Positions 36,170 through 45,072 of a DNA stretch of 64,000 nucleotides are shown piece after piece. Origin of the DNA: Myxococcaceae bacterium (lineage in GTDB: Bacteria > Myxococcota > Myxococcia > Myxococcales > Myxococcaceae); the NCBI GenBank assembly GCA_004173515.1, contig SECN01000023.1, forward strand, positions 1 to 64,000. The letters are read 5' to 3'. The notes beneath the pieces were generated by a model. It saw only the letters and a list, made by a program, of their open reading frames with translations, did not search any database and was not told where the DNA came from. Every line of letters begins with the position of its first letter. Position 1 is the first letter of the stretch. The position numbers and the translations under genes were made by a program.

Positions 36170-39100
36170 CTACATGTTGCGCCGGTACTGCCCGCCCACC
36201 TCGTACAGCGCGCGGGACAACTGGCCCAGCGTGCACACCTTGCACGCGTCCATCAGCGCGCCGAACACGTTGCCGTTGTCCAGCGCCGCGCGGCGCACCG
36301 CCTCCAGCGCCTGCGCGGACGTCTTCTCGTTGCGCTTCCAGAAGGCGTCGCGGGCGGTGATGGCGTAGTCCTTCTCCTCCTTCGTCGCGCGGATGACCTC
36401 CGGCGGCGTCACGGTGGGAGAGCCCTTGGGGTCCAGGAAGGTGTTCACGCCGATGATGGGCAGCGTCCCGTCGTGCTTCTGCATCTCGTAGTACAGCGAC
36501 TCTTCCTGAATCTTGGAGCGCTGGTACATGCGCTCCATGGCGCCCAGCACGCCGCCGCGCTCGGAGATGGCGCGGAACTCCGCCAGCACCGCCGCCTCCA
36601 CCATGTCCGTCAGCTCCTCGATGATGAACGAGCCCTGGTTGGGGTTTTCGTTCTTCGACAGGCCGAACTCCTTGTTGATGACCAACTGGATGGCCAGCGC
36701 CCGCCGCACGCTCTCTTCCGTGGGCGTGGTGATGGCCTCGTCATACGCGTTGGTGTGCAGGGAGTTGCAGTTGTCATTGAGCGCCAGCAGCGCCTGCAAC
36801 GTGGTGCGGATGTCGTTGAAGGCGATCTCCTGCGCGTGCAGGGACCGGCCGGATGTCTGGATGTGATACTTCAGCTTCTGCGACCGGTCGTTGCCGCCAT
36901 ACTTGTCCCGGATGGCCTTGGCCCAGATGCGGCGGGCCACGCGCCCCAGCACCGCGTATTCGGGGTCCATGCCGTTGGAGAAGAAGAACGACAGGTTGGG
37001 CGCGAAGTCGTCGATGTCCATCCCGCGCGACAGGTAGTACTCGACGAAGGTGAAGCCGTTCGCCAGCGTGAACGCGAGCTGGGAGATGGGGTTCGCCCCG
37101 GCTTCCGCGATGTGGTAGCCGGAGATGGACACCGAGTAGAAGTTCCGCACCTTCTGGTCGATGAAGTACTGCTGGATGTCGCCCATCACCCGGAGCGCGA
37201 ACTCCGTGGAGAAGATGCAGGTGTTCTGCGCCTGGTCCTCCTTGAGGATGTCCGCCTGCACGGTGCCACGCACCGCCTGGAGCGTCTGCGCGCGGATCTT
37301 CGCGTAGACCTCCGGGGGCAGCACCTCGTCACCGGACACGCCCAGCAGCAGCAGTCCCAGCCCGTCGTTGCCCTGGGGCAGCTCGCCCTGGTAGCGCGGA
37401 CGGGGCACGCCGCGCGCCTGATAGAGCTCGTTGATGCGCTTCTCGACCTCCTCCACCTTGCCCTGCGCGCGGATCCACTTCTCGCACTGCTGGTCCACGG
37501 CGGCGTTGAGGAAGAAGCCCAGCAGCATGGGCGCGGGGCCGTTGATGGTCATCGACACGGAGGTGGACGGGTCCGCCAGGTCGAAGCCGGAGTAGAGCTT
37601 CTTCGCGTCGTCCACGTTGGCGATGGACACACCGGAGTTGCCCACCTTGCCGTAGATGTCCGGCCGGTGGTCCGGGTCTTCTCCATACAGCGTCACCGAG
37701 TCGAACGCCGTGGACAGGCGCTTCGCCGGCAGGCCGCGCGACACGTAGTGGAAGCGCTTGTTGGTGCGCTCCGGGCCGCCTTCGCCCGCGAACATGCGGG
37801 CCGGGTCCTCGCCCTCGCGCTTGAGCGGGAAGACGCCCGCGGTGAAGGGGAAGGCGCCGGGCGCGTTCTCCCGCAGCAGCCACGTGAGGATGTCGCCCCA
37901 GTCTTCATACCGGGGGAGCGAAATCTTGGGGATGCGCAGGTGGGAGAGCGACTCGGAGATGAGGTCCAGCTCGATGACCTTGTCGCGCACCTGGAACTGG
38001 TACTTGGACGCGGCGTAGCGCTTCTTCGTCGCGGGCCACTCCGCCAGCAGGCGCCGGCAGTCCGCGTGCAGGCGGCTCTCCAGGTCCTGGTACAGCGCTG
38101 GGCGCGCACGAAGCCGTCGTAGGACTCGCAGGCTTCGACGATCTCCGCCAGGTAGCGCGTGCGCTCCGGGGGGATGATCCACTTCTTCTCGCTCATGCCG
38201 GCCGTGAGCGCGAAGCCGGACGGCAGCGACGCGCCCGTCTTCTTCACCAGCGCGTCCATGATGGCCCGGTAGAGCGTGTTCATGCCCGGGTCGTTGAACT
38301 GCGAGGCGATGGTGCCGTGCACGGGCACGGCGTCCTCGGGGAGCGTGAAGGCGTTGTGGTTGCGCCGCCACTGCTTGCGCACGTCGCGCAGCGCGTCCAG
38401 CGAGCCGCGCTTGTCGAACTTGTTGATGGCGATGACGTCCGCGAAGTCGAGCATGTCGATCTTCTCGAGCTGCGTCGCCGCGCCGTACTCGGCTGTCATG
38501 ACGTAGAGCGCCACGTCCGAGTGCTCGGTGATCTCCGTGTCCGACTGACCGATGCCGGAGGTCTCCACCACGATGAGGTCGAAGCCCGCCGCCTTGCAGA
38601 CCTCGATGGAGTGGGCCACGTGCCGCGACAGCGCCAGGTTGCTCTGCCGGGTCGCCATCGAGCGCATGTACACGCGCGGGTTGTCGATGGCGTTCATCCG
38701 GATGCGGTCGCCCAGGAGCGCGCCGCCGGACTTGCGCTTGGACGGATCCACGGAGAGGACGGCCAGCGTCTTGTCCGGGAAGTCCGCCAGGAAGCGCCGC
38801 ACCAGCTCGTCCACGAGGCTGGACTTGCCGGCGCCGCCGGTGCCGGTGATGCCCAGCACGGGCACGCGCGGGTGCTCCACGCGGGCGTTCGCGAGCGCGG
38901 TCCTCAGCTCCTCGCCGGCCTCCGCGAAGTTCTCCGCGATGGTGATGAGCGACGCGATGCGCGCGGGCTCGCGGGGCAGGGGCTCCTTCAAGAGGGACTT
39001 GAAGTCCGCGGGGCGGACCTCGAAGTCGCACTGGGAGATGAGGTCGTCGATCATCCCCTGCAGGCCCATGGCCCGGCCGTCATCCGGCGAGTAGATGCGC

Positions 39101-39471
39101 GTGACGCCGTACTGGTGCAGCTCCTCGATTTCGGTGGGCAGGATGGTGCCGCCGCCGCCGCCGAACACCTTGATGTTCGCGCCGCGCTCGCGCAGCAGGT
39201 CGATCATGTACTTGAAGTACTCGACGTGGCCGCCCTGGTAGGACGTGAGGGCGATGCCCTGGGCGTCCTCCTGGATGGCGCAGTCGACGATCTCCGCCAC
39301 GGAGCGGTTGTGCCCCAGGTGGATGATCTCCGCGCCCGAGGACTGCATGAGGCGGCGCATCACGTTGATGGCCGCGTCGTGTCCGTCGAAGAGGCTGGCG
39401 GCCGTGACGATGCGGACGTGGTGGCGCGGCTTGTAGGGCTGGGGAGCGGTCGTCGGTTGGGGGTGTCGCAC
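36170..39471 (-). pseudogene. icmF: Fused isobutyryl-CoA mutase IcmF, interrupted by a 1-nt frameshift
   Basis: GTG start at 39471. Domains in order: B12-binding ([16 protein letters not shown], residues about 20-150), MeaB-like GTPase chaperone ([37 protein letters not shown], about 180-420), linker, and mutase barrel (about 500-1100; [40 protein letters not shown]). The frame breaks near 38096-38100: the first frame ends in SYDGFVRAQ and the next resumes at [14 protein letters not shown]. Adding one G (CAG-GCG-CTG) restores AQALYQ and gives 1100 residues, the normal IcmF length. As written the mutase domain is not translated. Known reaction: isobutyryl-CoA to n-butyryl-CoA. Confidence 0.88.
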
Positions 39472-39546
39472 GGGCGTACACTAGGAGTGCGGTGCGGGCC
39501 CGGCAAGCGATTGAGACAGGCGTTGCTGTCTGCACGACGCGGCCCG

Positions 39547-40438
39547 TCAGGCCCGCGTTTCCGGCAGGAACGCCCCCAGCACACGCAGTGCGGCCGTGGT
39601 CGGTGTCGCGCGCCCTTCGCGTACGTCCTGCTCCAACGTGGGGATGAGGGCGGACACCTCGGGGTGCGCTCGCAGGGCCGCTCGCAGTCCGTCGTGCACC
39701 ATGGCCCACATCCAGCCCACCTGCTGCTGGGTGCGCCTGCGGGCCAGCTCTCCGGACGCCTCGCGCTGGGCGACGACGGACTCCACGGAGGCCCACAGCG
39801 TGTCGATGCCGGTGCCCTCCATGGCGCTGCACGTGGTGACGACGGGCTCCGCGCCCGGGCGCATCAGGTGCAGGGCGGCGCGGTACTGGGCGCGGGCCTG
39901 CATGGCGCGAGGCGCGTTGTCACCGTCCGCCTTGTTGATGGCGACCATGTCCGCCACCTCCAGGATGCCGCGCTTGATGCCCTGCAGTTCGTCGCCCGCG
40001 CCCGCGAGCATCAGCACCAGGTAGAAGTCCACCAGGTCCGCTGCGCGCGACACCGCCCAGCGTGCCGCTGGAAGGGCTGGGCCGGATGTACGCCAGGGGC
40101 TCGCGCGCGAGCCGCGCCATGCGCGTCTTGTCGCCCAGGATGCTGCCACCGGACACACTGCTGGACGGGTCGATGGCGAGCACCGCCACCCGGTGCCCGT
40201 TGCCGGCCAGGTGCATGCCCAGCGCGTCGATGAAGGTGCTCTTGCCCACGCCCGGCACGCCGCTGATGCCCACGCGCCGGCTCCTGCCGGTGTGGGGCAA
40301 CAGCCGCGTGAGGACCTCCTGCGCGAGCGCCGCGTGGCGCGGGTGCTCGCTCTCCACCAGGGTGATGGCGCGCGCGAGCACCGCCCGGTCTCCAGCCCGC
40401 ACGCCCTCCACGTAGGTGTCCGCGGGCAGCGACTTCAC
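39547..40438 (-). pseudogene. meaB: Methylmalonyl-CoA mutase GTPase chaperone MeaB, internal deletion
   Basis: GTG start at 40438 overlaps the mutB stop (GTGA), with GGAGGAGG just upstream. The front half has Walker [16 protein letters not shown] and [20 protein letters not shown] up to [14 protein letters not shown]. The sequence then jumps to [20 protein letters not shown] in another frame. The family segment between these (KTRETMLLCEAAG... through ETVGVGQSE, switch II) is absent: about 92 nt are missing. 892 nt plus 92 equals 984, or 327 codons plus stop, normal for MeaB/ArgK. The back half retains INKADGDN. Even with the frame repaired the switch region would be lost, so the chaperone should be dead. 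Confidence 0.85.
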
Positions 40439-42624
40439 GCCTCCTCCTCCAGCGCGGCGGAGAGCTTGTCGAGCAGCTCGAGGGCCGCCTTCGCGATGAC
40501 GGTGCCGGGGCCGAAGATGGCGGCGGCGCCCGCGGCCTTGAGCTGCTCGTAGTCCTGGGCGGGGATGACGCCGCCCACCACCACCATGATGTCCTCGCGG
40601 CCCAGCGCCTTCAGGGCCTGCTTGAGCTGGGGCACCAGCGTGAGGTGTCCGGCCGCGAGCGAGCTTGCGCCCACCACGTGCACGTCGTTCTCCACCGCCT
40701 GCTTCGCGGACTCCTCGGGCGTCTGGAACAGCGGCCCGATGTCCACGTCGAAGCCCAGGTCCGCGAACGCGGTGGCGATGACCTTCTGGCCGCGGTCATG
40801 GCCGTCCTGGCCCATCTTCGCGATGAGGATGCGAGGCCGGCGGCCAAATCTCGCGAGGAACGCATCCGCCTTCGCCCGCGCCTCCGCGATGCCCTGCGCC
40901 CCACCGGCCTCCGCCGAATACACCCCGGACACGCTGCGCACGGTGGCCTCGTAGCGCCCGTAGACCTTCTCGAGCGCGTCGCTGATTTCGCCCACGGTGG
41001 CCTTCGCCCGCGCCGCGTCGATGGCGAGCGCGAGCAGGTTGCCCTCGTTGCGGCGTCCGGCCTCGGTGAGCGCGTCCAGGCGGCGGCGCACCTCCTCCGC
41101 GTTGCGCTCGGCGCGCAGCTCGCGCAGGCGGGCGATTTGAGACTCGCGCACCGCGGAGTTGTCCACCTTGAGGATCTCGATGCGGTCCTCGGTCTCCGGC
41201 GGGTACTTGTTCACGCCGATGATGGCCTGACGCCCGGAGTCGATGCGCGCCTGGGTGCGCGCGGCGGCCTCCTCGATGCGCAGCTTGGGCAGGCCCGCTT
41301 CGATGGCCTTGGTCATGCCGCCCAGCGCTTCGACCTCCTGGATGTGGCCCCAGGCCTTCTGGGCCAGCTCGTGCGTGAGGCGCTCCACGTAGTAGCTGCC
41401 GCCCCACGGGTCGATGACGCGCGTGGTGCCACTCTCCAACTGGAGATAGAGCTGGGTGTTGCGGGCGATGCGCGCGCTGAAGTCGGTGGGCAGCGCGATG
41501 GCCTCGTCCAGCGAGTTGGTGTGCAGGCTCTGGGTGTGGCCCTGCGTCGCGGCCATGGCCTCCACGCAGGTGCGCACGACGTTGTTGTAGACGTCCTGCG
41601 CGGTGAGGCTCCAGCCGGACGTCTGGCAATGGGTGCGCAGCGCCAGGCTCTTGTCGCTCTTGGGATTGAAGCCCTTGATGAGGCGGGCCCAGAGGAGGCG
41701 GGCGGCGCGCATCTTCGCCACCTCCATGAAGAAGTTCATCCCGATGGCCCAGAAGAACGACAGGCGCGGGGCGAACGCGTCCACGCCCAGCCCGGCGGCG
41801 AGGCCCGCCCTCACGTACTCCACGCCGTCCGCGAGCGTGTAGCCCAGCTCCAGGTCCTGCGTCGCGCCGGCTTCCTGCATGTGGTAGCCGCTGATGCTGA
41901 TGCTGTTGAAGCGCGGCATCTTCTCCGCCGTGAACTTGAAGATGTCCCCGATGATCCGCATCGAGGGTCCGGGCGGATAGATGTACGTGTTGCGGACCAT
42001 GAACTCCTTGAGGATGTCGTTCTGGATGGTCCCGCTGAGCTGCTCGGGCTTCACGCCCTGCTCCTCGGCCGCGACCACGTAGAGCGCGAGCACGGGGAGC
42101 ACGGCGCCGTTCATCGTCATCGACACGCTCATCTGGTCGAGCGGGATGCGGTCGAACAGGATGCGCATGTCCTTGATGGAGTCGATGGCGACGCCCGCCA
42201 TGCCCACGTCGCCCGCGACGCGCGGGTGGTCGCTGTCGTAGCCCCGGTGCGTGGCCAGGTCGAACGCGATGGACAGGCCCTTCTGTCCGGCCGCCAGGTT
42301 GCGCCGGTAGAAGGCATTGGACGCCTCCGCGGTGGAGAAGCCCGCGTACTGGCGCACCGTCCACGGCTGCTGCACGTACATGGTGGCGTAGGGGCCGCGC
42401 ACGAACGGGGGCAGGCCGGGCAGCGAGCCCAGGTGCTCCACGCCCTCCAGGTCGTCGCGCGTGTAGAGCGGCTTGACGGGGATGCCTTCGGGCGTGTCCC
42501 AGCGCTCGGCGGCGCGCGTGGCCTCACTCGCGTGGGCTCGCTGCGTGTCGACCCCGGCGGGCGCGGCCTGGGTCTCAGGGGCGTCGAAGGCGACGCGGGA
42601 GAAGTCCGGAACGGTGGGGCGCAT
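40435..42624 (-). CDS. mutB: Methylmalonyl-CoA mutase large (catalytic) subunit
   Basis: 729 residues, intact. The TIM-barrel domain has [20 protein letters not shown] (substrate channel) and [20 protein letters not shown]. The C-terminal cobalamin domain (about 595-725) has the base-off signature [29 protein letters not shown] and [15 protein letters not shown]. Known role: adenosylcobalamin-dependent interconversion of (R)-methylmalonyl-CoA and succinyl-CoA, acting with MutA. Its ATG overlaps the mutA stop by one base and its stop overlaps meaB, so the three form one operon. It is the only unbroken gene of the locus. Confidence 0.93.
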   Translation of the reverse strand: MRPTVPDFSRVAFDAPETQAAPAGVDTQRAHASEATRAAERWDTPEGIPVKPLYTRDDLEGVEHLGSLPGLPPFVRGPYATMYVQQPWTVRQYAGFSTAEASNAFYRRNLAAGQKGLSIAFDLATHRGYDSDHPRVAGDVGMAGVAIDSIKDMRILFDRIPLDQMSVSMTMNGAVLPVLALYVVAAEEQGVKPEQLSGTIQNDILKEFMVRNTYIYPPGPSMRIIGDIFKFTAEKMPRFNSISISGYHMQEAGATQDLELGYTLADGVEYVRAGLAAGLGVDAFAPRLSFFWAIGMNFFMEVAKMRAARLLWARLIKGFNPKSDKSLALRTHCQTSGWSLTAQDVYNNVVRTCVEAMAATQGHTQSLHTNSLDEAIALPTDFSARIARNTQLYLQLESGTTRVIDPWGGSYYVERLTHELAQKAWGHIQEVEALGGMTKAIEAGLPKLRIEEAAARTQARIDSGRQAIIGVNKYPPETEDRIEILKVDNSAVRESQIARLRELRAERNAEEVRRRLDALTEAGRRNEGNLLALAIDAARAKATVGEISDALEKVYGRYEATVRSVSGVYSAEAGGAQGIAEARAKADAFLARFGRRPRILIAKMGQDGHDRGQKVIATAFADLGFDVDIGPLFQTPEESAKQAVENDVHVVGASSLAAGHLTLVPQLKQALKALGREDIMVVVGGVIPAQDYEQLKAAGAAAIFGPGTVIAKAALELLDKLSAALEEEA

Positions 42625-44536
42625 CAGGCGACTCCCAGCTGCTGGTGCAGCGTCTTCAGGAGCTGGAACAGGTCCGCTCCCGCATAGAGGAACATGTCGA
42701 CACCGGCCGCGCGGAAGGCGGCCTCGTGTTCACCGGGACGGCCCGCGACGGCGACCGTGCGCGCGCCCTTCGCCTTCAAGGCCGCGACGAGCGCGGGTAC
42801 CTGCTCCGGGTAGAGCGCGTCCGGACCGGAGATGACGGCGAGCGACGTGCCCGCCTTCGCGAACAACTCCGCGCCAGCGGCCGCGTCCGGGAAGCCCCGG
42901 TGTTCGTCGGCTTCGATGCCGCCCACGGCCAGCACGTTGGAGATCCACGTGGAGCGCGCGGTGTGCTCCGCCACCGTGCCCAGGTTCGCCATGAAGGCGC
43001 GCGGACGTGCGCCGTGCGCCGCGTGGTGGCGGTCGCTCGCATCGCGAAGGGACTCGAAGGCCTCGGAGAAGCGCAGGGGACGCGGCGGCGCGACGACGCC
43101 CTCGCCCTGGACGGGCGCGATGGCGTGGGCCTCGCGCTGCACGGGGGCCTCGGTGAGGTGGGGGAACTCGCTGACGCCCACGATGGGCTGACGGCGGGTG
43201 CGCACGGCCTTGTCGCGCGCGGCGCGCGTCTCGGTGAGGACGCGGGCCACGTCGCCCTGCACGAGCGCCTTCGTGATGCCGCCCAGCGCTTCGATGCGCT
43301 GCAACTCCGCCCAGGCCGCGCGGGCGATGTCGCCGGTGAGCTGCTCCAGGTAGTAGCTGCCCCGGTGAGCTGCTCCAGGTAGTAGCTGCCGCCCGCGGGG
43401 TCCGCGACGCGGTTGAGGCTGGACTCGTCGCGCAGGATGAGCTGCGTGTTGCGCGCGAGCCGCCGGCCCTGTTCGTCGGGCGTGCCCAGGGGCTCGTCGT
43501 AGGGGGACGTGCTGATGCTGTCCGCGCCCGCGAGGACAGCGGCGAAGGACTCCGCGGTGGCGCGCAGGATGTTCACCCACGGGTCGCGCTGCGTCTTGGT
43601 GGCACTGGCGGTGCGCGCGTGCAGCGCCATGGCCTGCGACTCCAGCGTGCCTCCGGAGGCGGCGACGACCTTGGACCAGAGCAGCCGCGCCGCGCGCAGC
43701 CGTGCGATCTCCGGGAAGAACTGCCCGCCCACGGACAGGGCGAACTGCATCGAGCGCGCCGTGTCTCCAGGCGGGACCCCCGCGCGCTCCAACTCGCGCA
43801 GGTACTCCACACCGGTGGCGACGGTCCACGCCAGCTCATGCACGGAAGTGGCGCCCGCGTCCGCCCAGGCCCGTGACGACACGAGCAGCGCGCGAAGGCC
43901 CGGGGCGTCCTTGAGCAGCGACGTCACCACCGGGGCGGCCTTCGCCAGGGTCGCGGCCACGTCCACCTTCGCCGCGCCCAGTCGCGCCAGGGCGCCCACG
44001 GGGTCGATGCCCAGGCTGCCCTTCAGGGCGTGCTTCGCGACGCCGGCCTTCCGGGCGACCTGGAACAGGAGGTCGGAGGGCGCGAGCAGGTGGGAGGTCG
44101 GCTCGAAGTGCACGGGCGTGCGGTCCAACGGCACGTGCGCGAGCAGGCGCTCCAGGTCCGCCGCGTCTTTCACGTCGACGCCGTGCGGAGCATCCAGCAG
44201 CAGCCAGACCCCCTGGCCACCACGCTCCAGGTCGGTGCGGAGCGCTTCGGCCGTCCGGTTCACGTCCGGCCCGGCGTACTCCTGGCAGACCCGCCAGCCA
44301 CCCTCGGTGTGTCCCAGGGGCTGGGTGCCGCGCACATAGGGCGCGACGCCGGGGGGCTCCGCGGGCGCGCCAGCGTCCTGGGCCGTGTAGAGGGGCTGGA
44401 GGGACAGGCCGCCTTCGAGGGGCGACTGGAGCGACGTGAAGGGCTTGCCCTTCAGGTCCTTGTCCACGAGCCGGCGCCAGTCCTCGACGGAAGGGGGCGG
44501 GAACGCCGTGGCGATGGGGAGAGGCTCTGACGACAT
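42624..44536 (-). pseudogene. mutA: Methylmalonyl-CoA mutase small subunit, frameshifted by a 29-bp duplication
   Basis: ATG 44536. The reading frame is good through about residue 390 (DWRRLVDKDLKGKPFTSLQS, LYTAQDAGAPAEPPGVAPYV, LAGADSISTSPYDEPLG) to AGGSYYLEQLTG, then shifts at 43333-43390, where 29 bp encoding GSYYLEQLTG are tandemly repeated. The downstream frame continues DIARAAWAELQRIEALGGIT to the degenerate B12 domain and TGA at 42624. Total length 1913 nt; minus 29 gives 1884, or 627 codons plus stop. MutA is the non-catalytic partner required for a stable MutAB heterodimer. Confidence 0.88.
43333..43390. repeat. Perfect 29-bp tandem duplication inside mutA
   Basis: Copies 43333-43361 and 43362-43390 are identical and directly abut. 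29 is not a multiple of 3, so the duplication shifts the mutA frame. Removing one copy restores it. Confidence 0.95.
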
Positions 44537-45072
44537 GCGGCGTCCTCGCGGGAAGAGGGAGCGCCGGGCCCCAGGGGTACGGCGCCTTCCCCTCCCATAG
44601 GCGCAATGCCAGCCCGGGGCAATGGGATGGTGGAGGGGGTGGCTGCCGAGTGCCCGGGCCGGACTCGCGGTCCAGCGCCCACCGGCAGGTGGCCAGGGCC
44701 TCCTGTGCCTGGCGCGGGTGGCGGTACGCCTGGGCGCACCGGACCCAGCGGTACACGGGCAGGGCCTTCACGCCCCCCCATCCGGAGGGCGCCGAGGTCC
44801 GTGGCCAGACGCGGCTCCAGGGGGATGTTGTCACCGTCTTGAACCCGGGACGCGCGTCCGGCTGATGGACGGTTCACGGCGGGTCCGGCCAAACCTCGAC
44901 GACTGGCGCGGTGGGGCCTCGTCACTGTGAATCCAGGCACATCCGGGGCCTCACGAATGCCCGAGGGCATTTGTCAGAGCTTCTTGCATTGGGCGTGTCC
45001 GGCGCGGGGGCGGATGCCAGAGCGCGTCCCCGCGGCTTGAAGGCCGTTGCGGTCAATCTGGAGGGAAAAACC
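44537..45072. other. 536-bp intergenic region between mutA and the astacin gene
   Basis: Upstream sequence for divergent transcription of the mut operon (-) and the astacin gene (+). It contains a candidate decayed minus-strand gene at 44657-44832 (listed separately). The remaining 240 bp towards the astacin start is less GC-biased and ends in GGAGGG, the astacin Shine-Dalgarno. No clear -35/-10 pair seen. Confidence 0.4.
44657..44832 (-). pseudogene. Candidate small gene with a frameshift at a C7/G7 run
   Basis: On the minus strand a coding-like stretch (DNIPLEPRLATDLGALRMGG) ends at the homopolymer 44773-44779, and an equally coding-like stretch continues one frame over (VKALPVYRWVRCAQAYRHPR, then QAQEALATCRWALDRESGPG). 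Almost every third position in both is G or C. Deleting one G joins them. No start or family recognised; a chance effect of high GC remains possible. Confidence 0.3.

Noticed and set aside
40645..42687. 680-codon plus-strand open frame over mutB
   Set aside because: Antisense shadow of a clearly conserved enzyme.
43333..43390. CRISPR or minisatellite array
   Set aside because: Only two abutting copies of 29 bp with no spacer; it is a duplication inside mutA.
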